DNA of 64,000 nucleotides. Source: Aradus depressus. Lineage: Eukaryota; Arthropoda; Insecta; Hemiptera; Aradidae. Below, in pieces: positions 56,186 through 64,000 of the stretch. Location of the stretch: NCBI GenBank assembly GCA_963662175.1, contig OY759224.1:21833489-21897488 (forward strand). Direction: 5' to 3'. The first letter of the stretch is position 1, and every line of letters begins with the position of its first letter. The translations under genes and the position numbers were made by a program. The notes beneath the pieces were generated by a model. It saw nothing but the letters and a program-made list of their open reading frames with translations, ran no database searches and was not told the DNA's origin.

Positions 56186-57440
56186 TGTAGCATGTCTACC
56201 CTATAGATAATGCTCAGAACTGGCGATGTCTACGAGAGGATCGCGATCGCTAGGAGCAAAGTATGGGTTGTGTGGTGTTGAATAAACGAGAATTGCATTT
56301 GGAAGAGAATGCTCGGAACCAATGATGCCTGCGAGAGAATCGCGATCGCTGGGAGCGGAAAATAAAGAATAATAGAGACACAATGGAAAGGAAGCCAAGA
56401 TAATTGTCTACATCCGGTGTATAAGGAATAAGCAGTAAAGGTTTTTTTTCTTACTCCAGGTTTTCACACAACTAGAGGCAGATGTTAATTGGTAATATGC
56501 GATTGGCTGGAAATAAAATGGGCGGAGTCCGACGACGAATCAAGTCTCGAGAACTGTCCCCTACCACGGTCGGATATCGGAAGCCACTCCCCGTTTTACT
56601 CAGTCTTCACTCATGTCTTGGTGGATCACCACGTTCCTTTCTTTGTAAAGTTTAGTTTGAATATGTGAAATTAACTTTCTTCGCTCATATCTTGGTGGAT
56701 CACCACGTTCCTCTCTTTGTAAAGCCTAGTTTCAGTATGTGAAAGTATTTTCTTCGCTCATATCTTGGTGGATCACCACGTTTCTTTCTTTGTAAAGCCT
56801 AGTTTCAGTATGTGAAAGTACTTTCTTCGTTCATGTTTTGGGTGATCACCACGTATCTTTTCTATAAGTAATATCAGTTTGAATATGTGAATTAGTCGTA
56901 GAGACACACTTTGAATTCGGACGCGCCGGGTCAGTGGGGGTGTAACTTCTGGTGTGCCCTCGAAACTACGCAGATCTTCAGGGACTATGTGAATAGACGA
57001 TTTCTACGGGAAGTCCAGAAAGGGTGATCACGCCGTCATTCGCCATGGATATCGTATCGAGGTACCTCGTAATTAAGTTATAATTCAGTCCTTCAGACAC
57101 ACGGCCAAATTATATATATTCAATTGTTGTTTTGTAAATATGTTCTCATTAAAATAAATATGTTAAAGTTATAGGTTTGATTCATTTCATTTCCCCCCCC
57201 CCCACTCATGCTTCTTCTGGTTGACAACAGTAATTAATTATTGTTAATTACTGATGTCAACTAACCGTTAGGATCTTGTAACCGTTCTTCCCGTGGGAGT
57301 GCTTTCAGCTATTCAGGCATTGTTTAATTAAAGTCGCGATTTAAATAATTTTCAAATTTAATAATTTTTCGATCTTAACACTATTTATTTTATTAATTAC
57401 GTGATTTGCACTCACACTGAGAGGGAGAGATGGTTATAAT
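56186..57440 (+). repeat. Right LTR, 1255 bp
   Basis: It is the same sequence as the left LTR apart from one extra C near 57195 and G for A at 57432. Its end abuts the TA run next to the foldback MITE. Confidence 0.95.
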
Positions 57441-57450
57441 ATATATATTA

Positions 57451-58026
57451 GGGTGGTCGTAAAAAGTAAAAAGTTCGATTTTTCAAAGTCCCCATCCAAA
57501 TTCTTGTGTAGTTTGACGAAAAAAAATTTTGTGAATTTTTTCAGATTTTTTTGAATGATTTAACCTGGCCCTGTGGGCGGTCGAAGTTTAACATTTACAT
57601 ATTTTTAAGTGTAGGTCTTAGTATTTTTAATATAAAAATACATGGATTATGGGTTTTCGGGGGGGTTTTCACATTTCCCAAAAAACTCGTACAAAAATTG
57701 ACGAAAATGATAAAATTTTTCGAATCGATGATTCATTTTAATGAATTATTAATTTTTTAATATGAAATTCGTTTTCAGCGACCCCGAAAACCCATAATCC
57801 ATGTATTTTTAGATTTTTATATTAAAAATACTAAGACCTACACTTAAAAATATGTAAATGTTCAAAAACCCCATTTAAAACACGTGTTAAACTTTGACCG
57901 CCCACAGGACCAGGTTAATTCATTCAAAAAATCTGAAAAAATTCACAAAATTTTTTTTTGTCAAACTACACAAGAATTTGGATGGGGACTTTGAAAAATC
58001 GAAGTTTTTACTTTTTACGACCACCC
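57451..58026. mobile_element. 576-bp foldback MITE
   Basis: The element begins GGGTGGTCGTAAAAAGTAAA and ends in its reverse complement. Arms of about 225 and 250 bp are nearly identical, apart from a 26-bp block present only in the right arm (near 57870-57895). TA flanks both sides, inside longer TA runs. It has no coding capacity. The loop is about 100 bp. The superfamily is not assigned; TA target sites suggest Tc1/mariner. Confidence 0.93.
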
Positions 58027-58044
58027 TAATATATATATATATAT

Positions 58045-58166
58045 TTCAATTAACTCAACAATTTAGGAGCAAACTGTTTTATTTTTTGGCTTATTTTATT
58101 TTTATTCATTCGTTAAATCAACATTATTTTCGTTGTTAGGGACATCAGAAATCACTACATTTGATT
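58045..58166 (+). repeat. Family D copy 2
   Basis: It matches 48631-48750 and starts just right of the foldback MITE and its TA run. Confidence 0.8.
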
Positions 58167-58562
58167 AATTTATTTGAAGATTATTTGGTTTTTAAGTCGA
58201 GCTCCTCCGACACCCCCCCCCCCCCCCCCACCCCTTGTGTGTTTCAGCCCGATATAATTGAGACACACAAAGAAACAGACAGACATTAAGTTTTTTCATG
58301 TTTGTAAACACAGGGTCAGAAAACATGATATTTCATTGAAAAATCAACATCGACTTTTTAAACGATTATTTAACATCCCAAAATTATTTTTTTTAGAAAG
58401 GAAATACTTTTCTTTCTTTGCAACTAATGTAATTAGTAGGTAATTAGTAGTATTTATTTAGAAGTAAACAGATGGAATAGTACAAATAAATAGGAAATTA
58501 AGGCTTTTAGCTAGATTAAATGCAAGTATGTTTCTAGAATATTAGTGAATTTTCACTTCACT
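58167..58562. other. Unassigned sequence with a poly-C tract
   Basis: C's run from about 58215 to 58231. No gene was seen. Confidence 0.5.
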
Positions 58563-59806
58563 AAGTATAGGGAAAGTTATGTTATCGGTCTGAATTTGAT
58601 GTTGTTTTTACCGCAATTTTATGTTTTCCGAACCCCTGATCCAAAAATTGAAAAAAATGTATTTTTTGTGAACATAATACAGTGGAATCCCGATATTTCG
58701 TATCCCGATTATTCGTATTTCCGGCTAATTCGTACAAATTTGCGGGTCCCCAGAGAAAATCCCGATAAATGGTATAAAAACAATGCATTTCGGACCCCTC
58801 GGTAATTCGTATTATTCTTATGCTCGAGGTCACTTAAAACGTCTTATAATTTGTATTTCCAGCTTAAAAACCTCGTTAATTCGTACTGTTTTCAAGAGGG
58901 GGAGAGAGGACAGTGAGAGACGAGAGAGCAGAATGAGTGCGAGATAAATGTTTTCTAGGAAATCACTTGATTCCTACAGAACCAAAGGGGAGAGCGAGAA
59001 AGAGAGACAAGTTTTCTATAAAATCTCATGTAATTCGTACTCTTTTCACTCAAAGGAAATGAGGAGAGGGGGAAAGTTTTAGGAATTTTAAACTAATTAT
59101 TTTTTCCAACAAATGTTTGATTGGTGTTTATTTAATCTAGAACATATGTATATATTTTTTATTGCATGTATTGTTTATTGTATAGTTTAGTATAAAGCAG
59201 TGTTTATTGCATAGTTTTTATTCTTACCACATTGTACATACTTCTTAATACATACAAATTTGCATTAATACGTTTTTTAATTTTTTTTATTTTGTACTCC
59301 CGATAATTGGTAATCCCGATAATTTGTACCGAACCGTCAGTCCCTTGACCATACGAATTATCGGGATTCTACTGTAACTACCGATAGAATGAATTTATCG
59401 ACAAAAAATTTTATGTGTATCCTCAATCTCATAAGGACGACACATTGACTTTCAGCTAAATTGGCCGAAAGGAAAGGGAGGATTATGGGGGAGGCATAAC
59501 ATAAAAACTCTAATAACTGCCGATGTAATGAGCTCATCGGCACAGGGATGAACTCAAAATCCCAATAACTGCTATCAATATAAAATTGTACTCTTAAACT
59601 CAAAAAATCTATAATGGAATCTATTAATTTTCCGCGCAATCGGTCAAAGGGTAGAAGTGGATCACAGGAAGCGACTCGACCCAAAAACCTCAGTAATGAA
59701 TATATCAACACAAAAATTTAGTATGAAGATTCAGGAGGGAGAGCAACAACTTAATTGATTAATTCGTGCTGGGGAAGTGCTTTGGCGGTGATTCACCGAC
59801 GACCTT
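58563..59806 (+). repeat. Family A copy, split by a pogo-like MITE
   Basis: 58563-58679 holds the start (AAGTATAGGGAAAGTTATG) to GTGAACATAATA. 59375-59806 continues TAACTACCGATAGAATGAAT through the satellite-like block (CGACACATTGACTTTCAGC) to the terminal palindrome CGGTGATTCACCG and ACGACC. Removing 58680-59374 and one TA restores the order seen in other copies. This is the best copy for judging family A ends. Confidence 0.88.
58680..59374. mobile_element. Pogo/Tigger-like MITE, 695 bp, TA target duplication
   Basis: The ends are 24-bp inverted repeats with two mismatches, starting CAGTGGAATCCCGAT and CAGTAGAATCCCGAT, flanked by TA at 58678-58679 and 59375-59376. The interior has many AATTCGTA-type subterminal repeats and no transposase. 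CAGT ends and TA duplication point to the pogo/Tigger branch. Confidence 0.92.
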
Positions 59807-60043
59807 TTTTCAAAGCCTTTTGTCCCTCTTTGCAGCTAATGCAATAACACTGCACTCTTTGTACCCACTGCCCCAACAAAAATTTAACTTTAATGGAGTA
59901 ATTTCCCCATGAAAATCTACTTGACAATATTTGGAGAGAATCTACCTCAGGGCCAGAGGCATAGCTCCTCCTTAATTATGACGTAAAGTAAAAATACATT
60001 TTAAAAACTTCTTTAAAAAAAAACTATTTAAAAATTAAATATA
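59807..60043. other. Unassigned sequence
   Basis: Lies between a family A copy and the SINE. No feature was seen. Confidence 0.5.
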
Positions 60044-60057
60044 ATTTTGCCAAGAGG

Positions 60058-60389
60058 GCGTCGGTAGCTCAGTGGTATGCGCGCTTGGCTTCTGAGCTCA
60101 ATAACGTGGGTTCGAATCCCGACCGAGGCCCTTAGTTTATTTTATCTGGAAAGTAAAATAAACTTAAGCACGCCGTCCTTCGGATGGGACGTTAAGCGAT
60201 GGTCCCGATGTCATGTACTCGTTAAAGACCCCTGCCCTAGATGAATAAAAATTTAGGGTAGGCAAAATTTAGGATTCCCACAGTAGAGTCGGCCTCATGT
60301 CCACCAGAGTGACGAAAGAGCGCTCTGGTAGTAAGTGATATGACCTCGTAGTTAAAGGCCGCGCATGAGTCATAAAACCTAACCTAACC
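60058..60389 (+). mobile_element. tRNA-derived SINE, full copy with 14-bp target duplication
   Basis: The head GGGCGTCGGTAGCTCAGTGG has a pol III A box; the B box is GGTTCGAATCCCGAC at about 60110. Six of seven acceptor-stem positions still pair. The body follows from CTTAAGCACGCCGTCC. The tail is CCTAACCTAACC. TAATTTTGCCAAGA occurs at 60044-60057 and 60390-60403. This copy defines the family; others are at 11358, 12044, 15106, 17612, 23876 and about 43340. Confidence 0.95.
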
Positions 60390-60479
60390 TAATTTTGCCA
60401 AGAAATGTTTGACTAGTTTTTTTAACTTTATGACTTATGACAATTTCCTGCCCTGAAGAACCCCTTTATAAATTAGAAT

Positions 60480-60625
60480 TTATTAATTCCCTAGTTATAT
60501 GAAGTATGGAGAAAGTTGTGTATTTGGTCAGAAATTTGATGTTGATTTCACCGGAATTTCATGTTTTGCGACATCATGTTTGCAAATCTGCTTAAGGGAG
60601 GGGGGTTCAGGGGAGAGGCTTTACG
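60480..60625 (+). repeat. Family A 5' fragment
   Basis: It runs TTCCCTAGTTATATGAAGTA to CATGTTTTGCGAC and then diverges. Confidence 0.7.
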
Positions 60626-60769
60626 ATATGACTACGGGTAATTTACTCAATTTAAGAGTATGTTGCTTTCAAATATTGTTTTAATCCGTACAAACCTTGT
60701 GAGCAATAAAAACGAGTTACTAATCAATAAATTGTATTTACATATTATTAACTATCAACAACGTACTAA

Positions 60770-61368
60770 TTCCTTCCTCTAACCAGGTGCGTTACCTCGG
60801 GTTCTACTTAGACAGCCGACTGACGTGGAACCCATACCCACGACTTAAACGACAAGAGTTGAATCGACGTTACGGACTACTATGTAGACTACTTGGACCA
60901 AAATTAAAACTTTCTACTGTCAACAAACTGACCATTTACAAGACTATAATACGCCCAATATGGACATACGGCCTCGAACTATGGGGTACAGCTAAACAAT
61001 CCAATATAAACCGCATCCAAGCTTTCCAGTCCAAAGTCCTTCGTCGAATTGTAAATGCTCCCTTCTACGTCACCAAAAAATTACTCCATGAAGACCTAAA
61101 CATCGCAACCGTCCAAGAACTCGTTCAATCCTATCGCACGAGTCCTATCCTCTGAATCCCATCCTGACAATCCTCCACGCCGTCTGAATAGGAGGTGGCC
61201 TCGAGATCTTCTAAATGAAATCTAAACATTGTACTAGTTTCTAGGGAGTGTCAGCGCTGGCTGACCTCTCCCAACATGTGGCATAGACACTCAGGCATAC
61301 AGTTACCATATTTGCTCATTATATAAAATGTATATAGATTGCAAATAAAAAAAAATAAAAAATAAATT
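60770..61368 (+). pseudogene. 5'-truncated Jockey-type LINE fragment with poly(A) tail
   Basis: From about 60775 it reads QVRYLGFYLDSRLTWNPY, then TIIRPIWTYGLELWGTA, NINRIQAFQSKVLRRIVNAP and FYVTKKLLHEDLNI. One shift near 61135 moves the end into another frame (ARVLSSESHPDNPPRRLNRR and WPRDLLNEI, stop at about 61224). A short 3' UTR ends in an A-rich tail at 61350-61366. The GTG at 60787 is not a real start. RT catalytic residues lie upstream of the truncation. No target duplication was found. Confidence 0.88.
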
Positions 61369-61479
61369 ATTACCTATCTGTAGAATAAAAGAAAATCTAT
61401 CATAGTACTAAGGTAAGATATCCGTGAGATATACCGCGACTATTTGTGTCATTATAAGACCCGCGACTAATGGAAGGGT

Positions 61480-61740
61480 AAATTCAAAAACTCATATGTA
61501 TGGCACCTGTTAATTTTCCATCAAATCGGTTGAAGGAAAGAGAGGACCAGAGAAGAGGGGCTTAAATACCCTAATAACTGCCAATGTAATAAATATATCT
61601 ACTATGTAAGTAAAATATTGCGTTTTAGCACAAGAGCATCCAAACAAGGAGAAGAAAAAAAAAAGCCCAAACAATCGAAGAGAGAGAAAAAAAGGTAATT
61701 TTCTGGGGAAGTACATAGCCGATGATTGACCGACAACTTT
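61480..61740 (+). repeat. Family A copy with the closest satellite-like block
   Basis: CATATGTATGGCACCTGTTA and ATTTTCCATCAAATCGG at 61494-61530 align with the satellite unit. Then come CTAATAACTGCCAATGTAAT and, after an insertion of about 80 bp, TGGGGAAGTACATAGCCGAT and the terminal region GATTGACCGACAAC. Confidence 0.75.
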
Positions 61741-61847
61741 TTTGGAAACTAACTCTGTCAGGACAAGCCCACTATCGAATTGTTTCAGTGATAACATTAC
61801 CCACAGTTTATACGTGGACGAGATTTCTCATAAAAATGAAAAAACTG

Positions 61848-61960
61848 GCCAGTTGTCCTTTATCCGCTACGCTGCATGGGTGGGGTGTACCACTGATGAT
61901 GACGCTGTTGAAAACCCAGTTCTGGCCAAAAATAAAACAGTGGGAAAACTACTTTTATTT
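61848..61960 (+). repeat. Family B copy 3, intact
   Basis: It runs from GCCAGTTGTCCTTTATCCGC to AAAACAGTGGGAAAACTACT. It includes the ribozyme-like motif and an AATAAA near 61931, so it may be the 3' end of a retroelement. It follows a family A end directly. Confidence 0.8.
61890..61925 (+). ncRNA. Hammerhead-ribozyme-like motif in family B
   Basis: Order: CCA (stem I), CTGATGA, T, GAC-GCT-GTT (stem II, one G-U pair), GAA, AAC-CCA-GTT (3-bp stem III), C (cleavage position at 61922), then TGG, which pairs with CCA. The cleavage triplet reads GTTC, an allowed U-H context. As at 14048 there is one extra U before stem II. Stem I is only 3 bp. The two sister copies have mutated cores. Confidence 0.45.
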
Positions 61961-62289
61961 CTATGATTACCTACAGATCGTAAAGCTCGGGAGAAAAAAA
62001 TATGACTTCATTTTCTCTTAAAATATTCAGGTTTTTCTTTAAAGACTGAAATAATTCGTTGAAGAGAATTTCCTGGTAATCTACGTTTACACTTCATTAC
62101 ACAAAGAGACGTAAGGCAGGCAGTTTTTTTCTTCTTATTTTCCAGACAAACAAAGAACTTTTTTCAATGAAAAGCGTTCAATACGTTTTTTATTATATTT
62201 CTTTCGACATTTATTAGCTTTTGTCTGTGAGTCTGTTAGTAGCGTACACAAAATTTAAAAGAATGGCCCAAAGTCAAAAATTTAACAAT
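61961..62289. other. Unassigned sequence
   Basis: No feature was seen. Confidence 0.4.
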
Positions 62290-62505
62290 TTTAACTTTTT
62301 CAGCTATACAAACTGTATAATAGCACCTAAAGATTTACAACGAGGGGAGGGGCTTAAGACAATAAACTCTTAAAACTGCTGATGTTATGAATGTTTTGAC
62401 ATAAAATTTTATATGGAAATTCGATTATAAGATTTGATTATAAGACATACTAATTTTCATATTCGAAGAAAGACATTCGTGGGGGAGGAGGGATCAAAAA
62501 ACCTA
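62290..62505 (+). repeat. Family A copy, scrambled
   Basis: It contains AGCTATACAAACTGTATAAT, GCTGATGTTATGAATGTTTT and ACATACTAATTTTCATATTC (satellite-like), in altered spacing. Confidence 0.6.
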
Positions 62506-62513
62506 CGTACAGC

Positions 62514-62999
62514 GATGGATTTAGACTTAGACACGCGAGGCCCGGGCCTAGAGCGCCAAAATTTGAAGGGCGACTAAAAATTAATAACAATTGGTCTCTC
62601 TTTTCTCCAGTGACTGCACTGAAAGACCAGTATAGGAAAAATTACTGTGCAAATCACTGTAGAAATTACTGTGAGCACCGGAGCGGTGGGACGAGAAGTC
62701 ATTCATATAATTTTTACGTAGAATCAACACGTAAGTTTTACAGTACAGATTTAAAAAATATACTAAACCAATTAATGATATATATGATAGAAAGATATAT
62801 TTATGTATTTCAAAACTACATAATCCTTTATTATTATTGTTCTGGAGAACGATCATTTTCGGTGTTAAAAAGAGTAAAAAACTATTTGCGTAGAAGTATG
62901 GATCAAGACAGACTTAATGCACTTGCATTATTGTCCATCAAAGACCAGTTGGTGCAAGAAATGGATTATGATAATATAATTGATGATTTCGCATGAGCC
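62514..62999 (+). pseudogene. hAT transposon remnant, C-terminal dimerisation domain
   Basis: The left end CAGCGATGGATTTAGAC at 62514 looks like a hAT terminus. From about 62838 the frame reads CSGERSFSVLKRVKNYLRRS, then MDQDRLNALALLSIKDQLVQ and a stop at 62994. The ERSFS..K..K..LR..M...RL..L....I pattern is the hAT C-terminal dimerisation domain. The BED finger and catalytic region are missing, leaving an internally deleted copy. The frame's nominal start at 62610 is a GTG without meaning. The right terminus was not found. Confidence 0.85.
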
Positions 63000-63145
63000 A
63001 AATCAAGAAGAAAAGTTGCGTTATTGATTATACAAATATAATTTATTTTTTTATCTGAGTATTATAATAATAATGTATGTTGTTAATTGAGAATTCAATT
63101 TTTTGAGACCTTCTCCTTTAATTTTGTTATGTATAGGTGTTATGT
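63000..63145. other. Flank between hAT remnant and inverted repeat
   Basis: AT-rich, no feature. Confidence 0.5.
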
Positions 63146-63535
63146 ATTATAAACCCACCCTTTTTGGCCATATGGTCTCCCTTTCTACATTTATTTTTAT
63201 TTTTCCATCAGAATTTCAACCCTATTTCGTCCCTTGGCACATTCTCAAGTATTCTTCTTTAACACTTATATTATTATTTGTTTATTTCCAGTTATAAAAA
63301 CTTCGTCATATATTATGACACCTCACTCGTTCCTCCATTCTACTCCCCTAGAGGTCCCATTATTTGAGGTCCCACGAAGTTTTTATAACTGGAAATAAAC
63401 GAATAATAATATAAGTGTTAAAGAAGAATACTTGAGAATGTGCCAAGGGACGAAATAGGGTTGAAATTCTGATGGAAAAATAAAAATAAATGTAGAAGGG
63501 GAGACCATATGGCCAAAAAGTGGGTATTTATAATA
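63146..63535. mobile_element. Inverted repeat, arms about 161 bp, spacer about 67 bp
   Basis: Left arm 63146-63306 and right arm 63374-63535 are reverse complements with only a few differences near the tips and about two inside. The arm begins near ATTATAAACCCACC and holds TTGGCCATATGGTCTCC. It would form a very stable hairpin. No coding and no clear target duplication were found. It may be a foldback MITE or a recent inverted duplication. Confidence 0.93.
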
Positions 63536-63539
63536 TGAG

Positions 63540-63840
63540 TCGACCAGTTGTAAAACTCGTTAAATCACCTTTTTTTCAATTTTGAGGTTATGGTATCAAT
63601 GGATTCGTCTTTTCAAGAGCAATCGATTAAATAACTTTTCTTGGTTCGAAATCCGTTAAAAGTCATTTAAAACTACTGAGAAAGTTGTGAACAGCTGCAA
63701 AACCCGTCATTTATACTTTATCTACAGTTGCAAACCCCGTTAAAACATTTCAGGTTCAAAACTCCTCAATTCCTCTCAAGAAAAGATAGCGTCCTATCCT
63801 TACAGAAGCAAAAATCGTTAAATATATTTTTTTTAGAAAA
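63540..63840. repeat. Degenerate short tandem repeats around AAAACCCGTTAAA
   Basis: Variants TTGTAAAACTCGTTAAAT, CGAAATCCGTTAAAAG, CTGCAAAACCCGTC, TTGCAAACCCCGTTAAAAC and GCAAAAATCGTTAAAT recur at uneven 45-70-bp spacing. Confidence 0.5.
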
Positions 63841-64000
63841 TTATTGCAATCATTTTCCAGTTTAGACAATTAAATAACAATAAAATTTTATTTTTCTTAT
63901 GTTAAACAACCTGCTGATTAGTGATAAAATTTACAAAATGACACAGCAGACGTTAAAAAAGTGTTATTCCAAACCCTGAAGGAAACCTAGAAATAATGAA

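Larger units (their letters stand above)
51813..57440 (+). mobile_element. Young LTR retrotransposon, internally deleted, 5.6 kb
   Basis: Two direct LTRs flank a 3.1-kb interior with a tRNA-Lys primer-binding site, a Gag-type ORF fused to a piece of integrase, and a purine tract before the right LTR. No protease, RT or RNase H is visible, so it would depend on a related element's enzymes. It sits in a TA run (ATATAT on both sides), so the exact target duplication cannot be counted. The LTRs differ at about two positions, which means a very recent insertion. Confidence 0.95.

Noticed and set aside
60058..60133. A functional tRNA gene
   Set aside because: The D and anticodon arms do not fold well, and the sequence continues into a shared SINE body with a target duplication.
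60787..61155. Stand-alone 122-residue gene
   Set aside because: Starts at GTG within an RT-derived frame; it is the tail of a truncated LINE.
62610..62996. Intact short hAT-derived gene
   Set aside because: It starts at GTG, the first half has no hAT similarity, and only the dimerisation domain remains.

Overview
The window is AT-rich eukaryotic intergenic or intronic DNA, almost certainly from an insect or a close arthropod. The evidence is Jockey-clade non-LTR retrotransposons with CCHC-type ORF1, mariner, hAT and pogo remnants, a tRNA-derived SINE and one exon of an arthropod-type neuropeptide GPCR. Apart from that exon I recognise no host protein-coding sequence; nearly everything else is satellite DNA or transposable elements, many of them nested.

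Layout. 1-10093 is the right edge of an 84-bp satellite array (about 120 copies) that continues off the left end. 10.1-18 kb is a graveyard of LINE 3' ends, SINE copies and a foldback MITE; one 5'-truncated Jockey copy has a perfect 16-bp target duplication. 18-21.2 kb has a dispersed repeat split by an intron-like segment, then two minisatellites (37 bp and 57 bp). 21.6-23.8 kb is a 5'-truncated Jockey-like element with an open RT frame. 24-36 kb holds copies of an unclassified dispersed repeat (family A), simple repeats, a second tRNA-like SINE, a 27-bp minisatellite and a mariner remnant. 36.7-40.8 kb is a 24-copy array of about 167 bp with a long poly-C tract in every unit. 41-43.7 kb holds another Jockey fragment and an inverted duplicate of sequence at 12-13 kb. 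44.35-48.59 kb is a structurally complete Jockey element (ORF1 + ORF2, minus strand) with both frames intact and a 13-bp candidate target duplication. 49.0-49.55 kb is a GC-rich 76-bp minisatellite. 49952-50111 (minus) is the GPCR exon, so sequence to its right is probably 5' intron or flank of that gene. 51.8-57.44 kb is a young LTR retrotransposon with near-identical 1.25-kb LTRs and an internal deletion that fuses Gag to the end of integrase. 57.4-64 kb holds a foldback MITE, a pogo/Tigger-like MITE inserted in a family A copy, a SINE with a 14-bp target duplication, another Jockey fragment, a hAT transposase remnant and a nearly perfect 161-bp-arm inverted repeat.

Most notable. (1) Two loci fit a compact hammerhead-ribozyme fold (14.05 kb minus, 61.89 kb plus), each with one extra U before stem II. 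(2) The 84-bp satellite unit looks like an amplified slice of family A. (3) The LTR element is a Gag-integrase deletion derivative. (4) Several nested insertions can be resolved to the base from empty sites and target duplications. I could not run searches, so family names rest on motifs I can read in translation.
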